Counted from the first letter of the stretch, positions 1 through 8,934 are shown. The stretch is DNA of 64,000 nt from SHXR01 sp046160305 (GCA_046160305.1 JBJXGX010000393.1:7243-71242); one strand, 5' to 3'. Notes: a model not told the origin generated them from the letters alone. Program-made: numbers and translations.

Positions 1-193
1 CCGGTGTGGGTTGGCCCAGCGCGACGACCTGCTGCACATCCGGGTAACGAGCGAGTGCGGCGAGGCGGGCCTCCATGTCCCACAGCGGCTTGATCTTGCG
101 CGCGTAACGGATCAACGGCAAACCCGGATCGGCCCGCTCGATCGCATCGATGTAGGCCGGCGGCAGAAAGTGATTGAAGATATCGAGGCGCAT
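1..193 (-). CDS. Amidohydrolase family 2 protein, N-terminal part (cut by window edge)
   Basis: The minus strand from the ATG at 193 reads MRLDIFNHFLPPAYIDAIER and stays open to the window edge. This is the typical opening of ACMSD-like amidohydrolases (amidohydrolase_2): a first strand with an N-x-H metal-binding pattern, here N7-H8-F9, followed by a proline-rich loop. These TIM-barrel metal enzymes decarboxylate or hydrolyse carboxylated ring compounds, which suits the catabolic neighbourhood. Only 64 codons are visible, so the metal site and substrate cannot be judged. The gene ends outside the window and is divergent from nothing close by, with about 270 non-coding bases upstream. Confidence 0.7.
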   Translation of the reverse strand, partial: MRLDIFNHFLPPAYIDAIERADPGLPLIRYARKIKPLWDMEARLAALARYPDVQQVVALGQPTP

Positions 194-288
194 CGTTCAG
201 TTCCAATTGGTCGGTGAAGCGGGTCGTTGGCACCACGCAGGGACGCGATAGGTTCGAGTTATCGTCAGAATTATACGCAGGCACACTT

Positions 289-333
289 GCGGCCGGACAC
301 ATCGCGGCCGGACACATCGCGGCCGGACACATC
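289..333. repeat. Three perfect 15-bp tandem repeats in an intergenic region
   Basis: The unit GCGGCCGGACACATC occurs three times without a break at 289-303, 304-318 and 319-333. The surrounding stretch 194-467 holds no gene that I can support. Because 15 is a multiple of three, open frames run through the array in both directions, but the apparent peptides (AAGHI or RPDTS repeats) look like by-products. A short slippage-prone minisatellite is the simplest reading. Confidence 0.85.
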
Positions 334-467
334 GGCGAAGGTAGAGGCGGAGGCCGCGATCAACATGGGCACCAAGCTAGGCATTGTCCGTACGCCAATC
401 ACGGCTCTTATCGTCAAGGGAATTACGACGATCGTCGTGCGCGCGAATCCTACAACCTACCCTCTTG

Positions 468-1826
468 CTATGTCGATTGTTTGGTGTATCGATTTTCAGG
501 GCGAGGCACGCCCAGATTCTCGCGCAGCGTCCGACCTTCATATTCCCGCCGGAACAGCCCCCTGCGCTGCAACTCCGGTACGACGAGATCGACGAATTCG
601 CTGATCGAGCCGGGTACGATCTGCGGCAAGAGGTTGAAACCGTCGGCGGCTCCATTCTTGAACCAATGCTCCAGCTGATCGGCGACATGCGTCGGCGTAC
701 CTTTCAGGAGCCAATGGCTTCGTGCTGCGGCCATGCGCATCGCGACCTGCCTTAGCGTCAAGTTCTCGCGGCGCGCCAGGCGCGCGAGCGCCGGGGGCGT
801 GCTCATGCGTGCGGTATTTCCTTCGAGGTCGGGAAAGGGGCCATCAAGGTCGTATTGCGAAAGATCGAGGCCCCCTACCCGCTCGTACAACAGCGAGAAC
901 GCCATTGAGGGATTAAGCAACGATTGCAGTGCTTCGAACTTCTCGTCGGCTTCGGCGGCGCTCTTACCCACGAAGAGCGCCACCCCGGGCATCACCTTCA
1001 GCGCATCAGGCGTTCGGCCGAATTTCGCGAGCCGAGCTTTCACGTCCGCATAGAAAGCCTTTGCAGTCTCGAAAGACGCTTGGGAGGAGAAGACGACGTC
1101 GGCAACCCGCGCGGTCAGCTCGCGTGCCGGCTCGGAAGCGCCCGCCTGAATGATGACTGGCCGCCCCTGCGGCGAGCGCGACACCGAAAGCGGCCCCTTC
1201 ACCGAATAGTATTTACCAATGTGGTTGAGGGCATGGAGCTTCGACACATCAAGGTAGCGGCCCGATACCTTGTCTCGCAGAACCGCATCATCCTCAAAAC
1301 TGTCCCATAAACCAAGGCAAACATCGGCGAATTCCTCCGCCATCTCGTACCGGTCGGGATGTGCGACGTGCGTCTGCAGGTTGAAGTGCAACGCGTCGTC
1401 GCGAACGCCCCCGGTAACAAGATTCCAGCCACACCGCCCACCGCTCATATGGTCGATCGAAGCCAGAATGCGCGCGACGTTGTAGGGTTGGTTGTAGGTG
1501 GTGGCGCATGTCGCGACCAGGCCAAGGTGCTCGGTCATCGGAGATAGCGCGGCCAGTACGGTCATCGGCTCGAACTTGTCCACGAGCGAAGCCTGGGCCA
1601 GGGTTTCCGGGTTGTCCGTCATCGGCATGCCGATCGTGTCGGCAATGAACAGCATGTCGAGCCGGCCACGCTCCATGATTCTCGCGAACTCAATCCATCG
1701 TTTGAGATTGAGCCCGCCATCGGCGTAGGCTTCCGGATGACGCCATCCCGCGGAGTGGTAGTTCGAATCGCCATGCATGAAGACTGCGAGCTTCATTTGA
1801 CGTGGCTGGCCGCCTGTGCTGCTCAC
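468..1826 (-). CDS. LLM-class flavin-dependent monooxygenase (NtaA/SnaA/DszA family)
   Basis: The 452-residue product matches the nitrilotriacetate/desulfurisation monooxygenase branch of bacterial luciferase-like enzymes. Visible marks are the start MKLAVFMHG, the segment FIADTIGMP, the stretch HLGLVATCATTYNQPYNVAR and the flavin-site region GGRCGWNLVTG. Such enzymes use FMNH2 supplied by a separate reductase plus O2 to attack C-N, C-S or similar bonds. The length is normal for the family. The GTG at 1826 is preferred because AGGAG lies seven bases upstream; an internal ATG at 1796 is the alternative. No flavin reductase partner gene is adjacent. The gene is divergent from the exported NADP-binding protein at 1945. 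Confidence 0.85.
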   Translation of the reverse strand: MSSTGGQPRQMKLAVFMHGDSNYHSAGWRHPEAYADGGLNLKRWIEFARIMERGRLDMLFIADTIGMPMTDNPETLAQASLVDKFEPMTVLAALSPMTEHLGLVATCATTYNQPYNVARILASIDHMSGGRCGWNLVTGGVRDDALHFNLQTHVAHPDRYEMAEEFADVCLGLWDSFEDDAVLRDKVSGRYLDVSKLHALNHIGKYYSVKGPLSVSRSPQGRPVIIQAGASEPARELTARVADVVFSSQASFETAKAFYADVKARLAKFGRTPDALKVMPGVALFVGKSAAEADEKFEALQSLLNPSMAFSLLYERVGGLDLSQYDLDGPFPDLEGNTARMSTPPALARLARRENLTLRQVAMRMAAARSHWLLKGTPTHVADQLEHWFKNGAADGFNLLPQIVPGSISEFVDLVVPELQRRGLFRREYEGRTLRENLGVPRPENRYTKQST

Positions 1827-1944
1827 ATCTCGCTCCTCAATTGCAAATAGCTACGCGCATCTTACTACCCACATTCGCCGATGCGGCATTGATGTAATCT
1901 GCGCAGGCGCATCGAATCGGGACAAACCTATTGAAGGATTCGGC

Positions 1945-2676
1945 ATGACCACAAGCGTAACAACGAAACTCGGCCGGCGTGAATTCCTGCTTGCCGGCGG
2001 ATCCCTCCTCGCCGGTATCGCGCTGTCGCCCGGTGCGCGCAGCGCTGAGCCAGGCTTGAAGATCGGCGTCGTCGGATCCGGTCGCGTTGGCGGCGCTCTC
2101 GGTGCGATTTGGCTCAAGGCGGGGCATGAAGTCATGTTCTCTTCGCTTGATCTTGAACAGGACAAGGCATTGGCTGCGCGGCATGGCGGCAAGGCGCGCG
2201 CCGGAACGACCAGGGAGGCGGCAGCCTTCGGCGAGGTGCTCCTCATCTCGGTGCCTTATGCCGCACTCCCGAAGGTGGGCAAAGATCTGGCGGACTTGAT
2301 CAAGGGAAAGGTCGTGGTCGATACATGCAATCCCATCCTGTCCCGCGATGGCGCGACAGCGACCTGGGCCCGGGACAAGGGCGCCGGTCTTGCTTCGGCG
2401 GAACTGCTGCCGGGCGCGCGCCTCGTGCGTGCGTTCAATGCCGTGGGCGCCGCGAGGTTGCCCGAGATCGCGAACATCAAGGAGAAGATCGGCATGCCGA
2501 TAGCGGGCGACGATGCCGCGGCCCTCGCGGTGGCGTCGCGTCTGGTGCGAGAAGTCGGTTTCGAGCCGGTCGTGGTCGGGCCGCTCGCAATGGGAAAATA
2601 CCTGATTCCCGGAACCCCGCTCGCAGGCGAGCAGGCACCCGATAAACTCCGGCAAATCGCGGCCACGCTCAAGTGA
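1945..2676 (+). CDS. Tat-exported NADPH-dependent F420 reductase-like protein
   Basis: From the ATG at 1945 (AAGGA eight bases upstream) the product has 243 residues. Residues 9-35 form a twin-arginine-type signal with the core GRREFLLAGG and a hydrophobic stretch ending near ARSA. The rest begins with a Rossmann nucleotide-binding motif, GVVGSGRVGGALG, and follows the F420_oxidored/NADP-binding pattern (ISVPYAALPKVGKDL, VVDTCNP). This fold usually works in the cytoplasm on F420 or NADP, so export in folded form is the odd point. Related proteins of this type are often annotated simply as NAD(P)-binding. Substrate unknown. It lies 55 bases before the HD-domain gene and may be cotranscribed with it. 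Confidence 0.75.
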   Translation: MTTSVTTKLGRREFLLAGGSLLAGIALSPGARSAEPGLKIGVVGSGRVGGALGAIWLKAGHEVMFSSLDLEQDKALAARHGGKARAGTTREAAAFGEVLLISVPYAALPKVGKDLADLIKGKVVVDTCNPILSRDGATATWARDKGAGLASAELLPGARLVRAFNAVGAARLPEIANIKEKIGMPIAGDDAAALAVASRLVREVGFEPVVVGPLAMGKYLIPGTPLAGEQAPDKLRQIAATLK

Positions 2677-2731
2677 CTCGTTCGTGCGGGCAGGCGCCAA
2701 GATTCGAACTATTCGACAGCCACCTCATGCA

Positions 2732-3316
2732 ATGACCACCGCAAGCGAGCAACGCCGACCCATCGCATCCATCGCGGACAACGCGCCGGACGCACTGTCG
2801 CTCACGCTCCGCGCGCTGGCGTTCGCAGCCTGGAAGCATCGGGATCAGCGGCGCAAAGACAGCAACGCATCGCCCTATATCAATCACCCGATCGCATTGG
2901 CGACTGTGTTGCGCATCGAGGGCAATGTGCGGGACGCCACCGTCATCGCCGCGGCGCTCCTCCACGACACGATCGAGGATACTGAAACCACTTGGCAGGA
3001 GCTGCGCGGTGCATTCGGCGAGGATATCGCCGAGATCGTGCTCGAGGTCACCGACACCAAGTGGCTCGATTCGGCCACGCGCAAACGGCTTCAGGTGCAG
3101 AAAGCCTTGGCATCGTCCAAGCGCGCCAAGCTCGTCAAGCTTGCGGACAAGATCTGCAATCTGCGGGACCTCCTCGCCGCCCCGCCGGCGAAGTGGTCGC
3201 TCGAACGCAGGCAGAAATATTTCGACTGGGCCAAGGAGGTCGTGGATCGGATCCGCGGCGTGCATCCGGATCTGGAGCGACGCTTCGACGACGTGTTCGC
3301 GCAACGACCGGGCTGA
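2732..3316 (+). CDS. HD-domain phosphohydrolase (RelA/SpoT hydrolase-like, Mesh1 type)
   Basis: The 194-residue product is an HD_4-type metal phosphohydrolase. Metal ligands can be read in order: the first His in NHPIALA, the HD pair in LLHDTIEDTE, and the distal Asp in KLADKICNLRD. The segment also carries the ED motif typical of the ppGpp hydrolase domain of SpoT. There is no synthetase, TGS or ACT domain, so this would be a small stand-alone alarmone or nucleotide hydrolase like Mesh1/SAH. I chose the ATG at 2732, where the family-like part begins; a GTG at 2684 in the same frame is possible. No good ribosome site precedes either start. Substrate inferred from family only. Confidence 0.8.
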   Translation: MTTASEQRRPIASIADNAPDALSLTLRALAFAAWKHRDQRRKDSNASPYINHPIALATVLRIEGNVRDATVIAAALLHDTIEDTETTWQELRGAFGEDIAEIVLEVTDTKWLDSATRKRLQVQKALASSKRAKLVKLADKICNLRDLLAAPPAKWSLERRQKYFDWAKEVVDRIRGVHPDLERRFDDVFAQRPG

Positions 3317-3438
3317 CCAAGGTACGAGTGCCATCCGTTGCGAATAAGCGATCGCGGCACGTGGCGTGCTGAATGGCCCGCCGGACAGCGCGGCGTGGAT
3401 AATCGAGCGTTACAAACTTTGATGCCATCACAACGACC

Positions 3439-5085
3439 ATGATCAAGACGAGCGTACTCATTGCGGGCGGAGGACCGGCGGGGCTCGTGCTCGCCATTGA
3501 ACTCGGCCGGCGCGGCATCGCGTGCATTCTTGCGGAGGAAGATGCAGGGCCGCCCATGTTTCCAAAGGCCAATGCAACAACCTCGCGCACGATGGAACAT
3601 TATCGGCGCCTTGGCTTTGCCGCCGAAATCCGCGCACTTGGCATGACCGAGGACTACCCTCAGGACATTGCGTACTTCACGCGCTTTACGACGCACGAGC
3701 TCGCGCGCGTGCGCGGTCGCACGAGGCGCGAGGCGGCCCAGGCACGTGAGGGCGCGTATTCACGGTGGCCCTCACCGGAACCGCTGCATCGTACGCAACA
3801 GATGTACATCGAACCTGTGTTGCAACGTCAGGTTGAACGATGCCCGAGCGTCACAGCGCGATTTGGATGGCGCCTCGTTGCATTCACGAGCATGGCCGCG
3901 GGCGTGAAAGCATCCATTGAAAATGTTGCAAGCGGCCAGCGCGAGGAAGTGTCCGCCGACTACCTGTGCGGTTGCGACGGTCCACGATCGGTGGTTCGCA
4001 CGACGCTTGGCATCCAGTACCAGGGGTGGGCCGGCGAGGAGCGTGATTTTCTCGGGGGCAAGATGCTCGCGACCTACTTTCGCTCGCCCGCCTTCTACGA
4101 CATCGTGCCCCATGACAAATCGTGGCAATACTGGGCGACGAATCGCACCCGGCGCGGCACCACCACCGCGATCGACGGCAAGGGACTGTTTGTCGCCATG
4201 GTCCAATTGCCGCGCGGACACGAACCGACCGAAGCATATGGTCGTGAATCGCTTGCATTGACGACCGGCCGCGAGTTTCCCCTGGAGATCATCGCCTGCG
4301 AGCCGTGGACAGCCGGCTTGACGCTCGTCGCCGAGCGTTATGCAGACGAGTATCGGCGCGTATTCCTGGTCGGAGACTCCGCGCACCTTTTCACGCCAAC
4401 AGGGGGCCAGGGTTACAACACGGCGGTGGACGATGCCGCCAACCTCGGCTGGAAACTCGCCGCCATGTGTAATGGCTGGGGCGGCCCTACCCTGCTCAGC
4501 ACATACCACTCGGAACGCCGCCCGATCGGCGAGCGCAATACGCGCTTCGCCCGCGCAATGGCGGATTCGATCGGTCGAATGGTGATCCCATTCGAAATCG
4601 AAGACGAATCGTCCGCGGGTCAAGCTGCGCGCGAACGACTTGGTGCGCAGCTTCTTCACCATTGCAACGTGGAATTCGATATCCCCGGGATCCACTTCGG
4701 CATGTTCTACGACAGCTCGCCGATCATTTCGAGCGACGGCACACCCGCACCGAAAGATGATTGGGATCTGTACACACCCAACGCCACGCCTGGCGCGCGG
4801 GCACCGCATCTATGGGTCGACGACGGGGTTTCGATCTTTGATCGATTCGGGCACGGATTTACCCTGGTGCGGATGGGAAAGAATCCGCCGGAAGGGCGTG
4901 CGTATGCGGATGCGGCGGCTACGCTTGGCGTACCCCTTAGCGTAATCGACGTGCCAGGCGAGGAGGCGCGCGATCTTTACCGCGCGGATCTTGCGCTGAT
5001 CCGTCCAGATCATCATGTGGCGTGGCGAGGAAATGCAGTGGGGGACGCGCGCGCGACGCTTGCGAGAGTCACTGGTCGAGGATAG
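3439..5085 (+). CDS. FAD-dependent aromatic monooxygenase (PheA/TfdB family)
   Basis: The 548-residue product is a class A flavoprotein hydroxylase. It has the N-terminal FAD motif GGGPAG at residues 10-15, the DG motif in CGCDGPRSVVR, and the GD motif in VGDSAHLFTPTGGQGYN that contacts the flavin ribityl chain. The C-terminal part has the thioredoxin-like tail of the phenol hydroxylase family and ends with DHHVAWRG. It likely hydroxylates a phenolic compound with NAD(P)H and O2. A paralogue with the same layout lies at 61129-62751. The gene stands alone, with about 120 bases upstream and 190 downstream. Confidence 0.88.
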   Translation: MIKTSVLIAGGGPAGLVLAIELGRRGIACILAEEDAGPPMFPKANATTSRTMEHYRRLGFAAEIRALGMTEDYPQDIAYFTRFTTHELARVRGRTRREAAQAREGAYSRWPSPEPLHRTQQMYIEPVLQRQVERCPSVTARFGWRLVAFTSMAAGVKASIENVASGQREEVSADYLCGCDGPRSVVRTTLGIQYQGWAGEERDFLGGKMLATYFRSPAFYDIVPHDKSWQYWATNRTRRGTTTAIDGKGLFVAMVQLPRGHEPTEAYGRESLALTTGREFPLEIIACEPWTAGLTLVAERYADEYRRVFLVGDSAHLFTPTGGQGYNTAVDDAANLGWKLAAMCNGWGGPTLLSTYHSERRPIGERNTRFARAMADSIGRMVIPFEIEDESSAGQAARERLGAQLLHHCNVEFDIPGIHFGMFYDSSPIISSDGTPAPKDDWDLYTPNATPGARAPHLWVDDGVSIFDRFGHGFTLVRMGKNPPEGRAYADAAATLGVPLSVIDVPGEEARDLYRADLALIRPDHHVAWRGNAVGDARATLARVTGRG

Positions 5086-5202
5086 TCCGGCGGGGAAGTC
5101 GCGTGACCAGATGACGGACAGCCTGATCTGATGCGAGATCCCGTTTTTGAACGCCACGCCATTCGTGAGCATCACACGAATTGGTCGGCTGTCGCGCCGG
5201 CG

Positions 5203-5231
5203 TGCATCCAAATCGCGAGCTGGCGTGTAGT
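5203..5231 (+). promoter_or_regulatory. Putative ECF-sigma promoter before the sigma factor gene
   Basis: The hexamer TGCATC (5203-5208) is followed after exactly 15 bases by CGTGTAGT (5224-5231). The same pair with the same spacing occurs at 6560-6588 in front of the DUF3455 gene. The spacing suits a -35/-10 pair, and the -10 part begins with CGT as in many ECF promoters. A start near 5238 would leave a leader of about 40 bases before the GTG at 5279. That ECF factors often autoregulate is known; use of this site is inferred. Confidence 0.55.
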
Positions 5232-5278
5232 ATTTAGCCGCAGAGTGCGGGTCGCATTGATGCCCCGCCGGAGAGATC

Positions 5279-5833
5279 GTGATCGCCGAGAATACCGAGC
5301 CGCCGTTTGACTACGAGTCCGCGCTTCAGCGTTGCGCCCGGGGCGACCGCTACGCCCTGCGGGCAATTTACGAGCGCGAATGTCGGTGGCTGATGGCCGT
5401 GGCGATGCGCATGGTCCGACGCCGCGAAGTGGCGGAGGAAGTGCTGAACGATGCTTTCCTGCAGATATGGACCAAGGCAGGCACGTACAATCCCGGACTT
5501 GGATCAGCGCGCGGCTGGATCTACACCGTTGTGCGCCATCGCGCACTCAACGTATTACGGAGCGCGCAGAGCACTCCTGAGCGTGACGACGAGCATTTTG
5601 AAGAACTCCTCGAAGCCCACGTGGTGTGGCAGGGCGAGGACCACTCTGCCGACCATCGCGCACTTGCCCAGTGCCTTGAAAGGCTGGACAAGCAGTCGCG
5701 GCAGTCCATCCTGCTTGGGTTCTTTGACGGCTATTCCCACGAGGAGGTCGCCGCGCGCATGGGCGCCCCACTCGGCACCGTCAAATCTTGGATACGGCGC
5801 GGGTTGTTGGCATTGAAAGCGTGCCTATCATGA
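5279..5833 (+). CDS. ECF-type RNA polymerase sigma factor
   Basis: This 184-residue protein has sigma-70 region 2 at about residues 25-95 (including EEVLNDAFLQIWTKA) and region 4 at about 125-180 (the helix-turn-helix GYSHEEVAARMGAPLGTVKSWIRRG). It has no region 1 or 3, as expected for an extracytoplasmic-function factor. The GTG start at 5279 is supported by GGAGA just upstream. The stop overlaps the ATG of the anti-sigma gene (ATGA), so the two are translationally coupled. A promoter-like motif upstream recurs before the DUF3455 gene, suggesting that this factor drives itself and the exported-protein genes that follow. Confidence 0.92.
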   Translation: MIAENTEPPFDYESALQRCARGDRYALRAIYERECRWLMAVAMRMVRRREVAEEVLNDAFLQIWTKAGTYNPGLGSARGWIYTVVRHRALNVLRSAQSTPERDDEHFEELLEAHVVWQGEDHSADHRALAQCLERLDKQSRQSILLGFFDGYSHEEVAARMGAPLGTVKSWIRRGLLALKACLS

Positions 5834-6531
5834 TTCCCGACAATCCTGACGAACGCTCGGCCATCGCCGCCGAGTACGTGCTTGGCACGCTTGGCGCCGA
5901 GGACCGATCCGAATTCGAGCGCGAACTTGGCCGCGATTTCGCCTTGCAGCAGGCCGTTTATGACTGGCAGGACAAGTTGCTGCCGATGACGCGGATGCTA
6001 AAACCGGTTGATCCTCCCCCCGATCTTTGGGCACGCATCGAGCATGGCCTCGCCACCCGCGCAAGGAGAGCAGCGCGGCCCGGCTGGTGGGAAAACATTT
6101 CCTTGTGGCGGTTCGGCGCTGCCGTTGCCGCCGCCATAGCCGTCGTCCTGGCCGTACGCCCGCCAACGCCACTTGTCGCACCGAACCCAGGCGTGGCACG
6201 TTATCTCGCGATTCTCGAGGACCCCGACAAGAAAGTCGGATGGATCGTGGAGGCGGCGGCAGGCGGAAAGTTGCGGCTGGTGCCGCTCGTATCGACGACC
6301 GTAGCGCCGCAAAAGGCGCTTCAGTTCTGGACGAAAACGCAGACAGCGTCCGGGCCGACCTCGCTTGGCCTGGTTTCACCGGATCGTGTGACCGAGATCG
6401 ATACCGCGCGCTTGCCGGCGCTCGAACGCGATCAACTCTTCGAGCTCACGCTGGAGCCGGAAACCGGATCGCCAATCGATCGCCCCACCGGCCCGATCCT
6501 GTTTGTCGGCAGAACCGTTCCGTTCAATTGA
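5830..6531 (+). CDS. Membrane anti-sigma factor, RskA family
   Basis: The 233-residue product starts at the ATG that overlaps the sigma stop codon. Its N-terminal part (AEYVLGTLGAEDRSEFERE) is the cytoplasmic anti-sigma domain of RskA-type regulators. One membrane helix lies around residues 94-112. The periplasmic C-terminal part is the RskA domain, recognisable from WIVEAAAGGKLRLVPL and a final GPILFVGR. It should hold the ECF factor inactive at the membrane until a signal leads to its removal or cleavage. An upstream in-frame start at 5788 exists but would lie inside the sigma gene and lacks support. Confidence 0.88.
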   Translation: MIPDNPDERSAIAAEYVLGTLGAEDRSEFERELGRDFALQQAVYDWQDKLLPMTRMLKPVDPPPDLWARIEHGLATRARRAARPGWWENISLWRFGAAVAAAIAVVLAVRPPTPLVAPNPGVARYLAILEDPDKKVGWIVEAAAGGKLRLVPLVSTTVAPQKALQFWTKTQTASGPTSLGLVSPDRVTEIDTARLPALERDQLFELTLEPETGSPIDRPTGPILFVGRTVPFN

Positions 6532-6559
6532 CCGCGCAATTCATTTTTTTTACCCCGAC

Positions 6560-6588
6560 TGCATCTGGGTTCGTTCGCGCCGTGTAGT
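6560..6588 (+). promoter_or_regulatory. Putative ECF-sigma promoter before DUF3455 gene
   Basis: TGCATC (6560-6565), 15 bases, then CGTGTAGT (6581-6588) repeats exactly the arrangement found before the sigma gene at 5203-5231. The 15-base spacers differ in sequence, which argues for selection on the two boxes rather than a simple duplication. A start near 6595 would give a leader of about 55 bases to the ATG at 6649, which has AAAGGA in front. Confidence 0.55.
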
Positions 6589-6648
6589 GCAGGTTGAGAC
6601 GTTGCAACGCGGTGTCCCTCCTCAACTACTCAGCGAAAGGACTCAAAA

Positions 6649-7173
6649 ATGATCAAACACGTATCGCTTTCATGCCTGCTGGCAGCAGCCGGTGCAGCCG
6701 TCGCAGCCACGGACAATTCCTCGTTGCCGGAACCCGTACGTGTCCCAGCCGGGCACGTCGTCAAACTCGAAACGCTCGGCATTGGTGAACTCACCTATGA
6801 ATGCCGTGAAAAGCAAGGTGCTGGCGGCGAGTTCGGATGGACCTTCGTAGCGCCGGTCGCGACGCTATTCGATATGCAGAAAAGAACCGTGGGCACGTAC
6901 TACGGTGGTCCGACGTGGGAAGCGATGGACGGATCGAAGGTCACCGGTAAGCAGATTGCGATCGCACCGTCTGACACGCCCAAGAGCATTCCGTTGCAGC
7001 TCGTCAAGGCGGACCCCGCCATGGGCCGCGGCGCCATGACGGGCGTGACGTTCATCCAACGGTTAGAGACGAAGAATGGCGTTGCGCCTGCCAGCAACTG
7101 CGATGCGTCCACGAAAGGTATGAAGCAGCAGGTGTCGTACGAAGCGAAATACGTCTTCTATGGCCAAAACTAG
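6649..7173 (+). CDS. Exported DUF3455 protein
   Basis: The 174-residue product has a clear Sec signal peptide (hydrophobic CLLAAAGAAVAA, cleavage near A19-A20) and then matches DUF3455. Marks are the opening VPAGHVVKLETLGIGELTYECR, the segment FVAPVATLFD, and the GTYYGGPTWEAMDGSKV stretch. No catalytic residues are known for this family, and its role is unknown. It is usually found, as here, beside ECF sigma factors and DUF4331 genes. The start has AAAGGA upstream. The motif at 6560 suggests direct control by the neighbouring sigma factor. Confidence 0.85.
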   Translation: MIKHVSLSCLLAAAGAAVAATDNSSLPEPVRVPAGHVVKLETLGIGELTYECREKQGAGGEFGWTFVAPVATLFDMQKRTVGTYYGGPTWEAMDGSKVTGKQIAIAPSDTPKSIPLQLVKADPAMGRGAMTGVTFIQRLETKNGVAPASNCDASTKGMKQQVSYEAKYVFYGQN

Positions 7174-7380
7174 AAAGGCAACGTAAGCCGGCGCTGAGCT
7201 GTTTCAGCTTCGGCCTGAAGTCGTGACCGCAAGCGAACGCCTTCGGCGCGATCCGCGAAATCGTGTGCGCAGTGGATCGCGTCGATTCAAGTGCGCGCGG
7301 AACGGAAACCAGATCAATCGGCACAGCACTCGATCGGGCTGCCGCCACCCAAACCACTATCCTCAAGAAAGAGAGCAATC

Positions 7381-8922
7381 ATGTCCATTCGTATGCAAGC
7401 GCCGCGGTTCAGTCGCACCGCAAGTGCGGTCGCCACGGCCATCAGTGCCATTTTGACCGTTACGGTTGAAGCATCCAGCCATCGCGAAGCACCCTTCATC
7501 ACGCGCCACCCGAAAGTCGACGGTACCGATTTCTATATGTTCCGCAGCTATGAGCCGGGACGTGAGAACTTCGTAACGATCATCGCGAACTACATTCCAT
7601 TGCAGGACGCTTATGGCGGACCGAATTACTTCACGTTCGATTCCGACGCGCTGTATTCGATTCACATCGACAATAACGGTGACAACAACGAAGACCTCAC
7701 CTTCCAGTTCCGCTTCAATAACGCGCTGAAGGACATTCAGATTCCGGTCGGTGGCAAGAACGTTTCGATTCCGCTCACGAACGTCGGTGCGATCGCAGAG
7801 GTGAATCCGGGTACGCTCAATGTTCGGGAAACGTTCACGGTCGACGTCGTGCGAGGAGATCGACGCCGCGGTCAAAGCGGCAAGATCACGAACGCGCAAG
7901 GCGGTGCGGCGACCTTTGACAAGCCGGTCGACAATATCGGGAACAAGTCCCTCCCCGATTATGCAGCGTATGCAGCGAAGCATCTCTACAACATCAACAT
8001 TCCAGGCTGCGGTACCGCCGGCAGAATGTTCGTCGGTCAACGGAAGGAATCGTTCCAAGTCAATCTTGGCGAAATCTTCGACCTTGTGAACATTCCGGTC
8101 GCCAAGGTGGTTGGCCCGCGAAACGGCACGCAAAGCGCGACCGCCGACAAAAACATCAGCACGATCGCGCTCGAAGTGCCGATAAGTTGCCTCGTCGATG
8201 GCAGCGAGCCGGTAGTCGGTGGCTGGACGACCGCGAGCCTGCGTCAAGGCCGATTGCTGAACCCGTCGCCTCGCAGCGACACGACATCTGCATCGCTCGA
8301 AGGTGGTCCATGGGTGCAGGTTTCACGCCTGGGTCATCCCCTCATCAACGAACTCATCATCGGCCTCAAGGACAAAGACAAGTTCAACGCCAGCCGTCCG
8401 AGGGACGATGGGCAATTCGCCGATTACGTGACCAACCCCACGTTGCCCGCGCTCCTTGAAATTCTGTACGCGAGTGCTGGCGTGAAGGCACCCACGCAGT
8501 TTCCGCGCACCGACTTGGTGACGGTGTTTCTCACCGGCGTGCCGGGCGTCAACAAACCGGCCGGCAATCCGCTCTCCGAGATGCTGCGCCTCAATACCTC
8601 GCTCCCGGTGACGCCGCGCCAAAGTCAGAACAGTCTCGGCGCCGCGGCATGCTTCGTGGGCGGTGTACTGACCCCGACCGCACCGGGCTGCGACGTGGCG
8701 GGTTTCCCCAACGGACGCCGGCCTGGCGATGACGTCGTCGATATCGAGTTGCGTGTGGCGATGGGATTCTTGTTGCCGGCAGCCGTGGCGCCCAGCGGCA
8801 ACCTACCCCTCACCGATGGCGCGCTCGTCGAAGCCGCACAGTTCGACAATGCGTTTCCGTACCTGACCACGCCGATTCCGGGCAGCCCCAACGGCCGCAA
8901 CGGCATCCCGGCAAATCCATAA
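7381..8922 (+). CDS. Exported DUF4331 protein
   Basis: From the ATG at 7381 (purine-rich GAAAGAGAG upstream) the product has 513 residues. After a signal peptide of about 30 residues the mature part begins with SSHREAP, the hallmark of DUF4331, followed by KVDGTDFYMFRSYEPG and a long beta-rich domain with many Asp/Asn-rich turns such as HIDNNGDNNEDL. The family is widespread in proteobacteria and of unknown function; secretion or a surface location is likely. A longer frame opening at 7291 lacks a signal at its start and is not preferred. About 200 bases without a gene separate it from DUF3455, with no copy of the promoter motif. Confidence 0.87.
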   Translation: MSIRMQAPRFSRTASAVATAISAILTVTVEASSHREAPFITRHPKVDGTDFYMFRSYEPGRENFVTIIANYIPLQDAYGGPNYFTFDSDALYSIHIDNNGDNNEDLTFQFRFNNALKDIQIPVGGKNVSIPLTNVGAIAEVNPGTLNVRETFTVDVVRGDRRRGQSGKITNAQGGAATFDKPVDNIGNKSLPDYAAYAAKHLYNINIPGCGTAGRMFVGQRKESFQVNLGEIFDLVNIPVAKVVGPRNGTQSATADKNISTIALEVPISCLVDGSEPVVGGWTTASLRQGRLLNPSPRSDTTSASLEGGPWVQVSRLGHPLINELIIGLKDKDKFNASRPRDDGQFADYVTNPTLPALLEILYASAGVKAPTQFPRTDLVTVFLTGVPGVNKPAGNPLSEMLRLNTSLPVTPRQSQNSLGAAACFVGGVLTPTAPGCDVAGFPNGRRPGDDVVDIELRVAMGFLLPAAVAPSGNLPLTDGALVEAAQFDNAFPYLTTPIPGSPNGRNGIPANP

Positions 8923-8934
8923 GGGAGTTGGATC

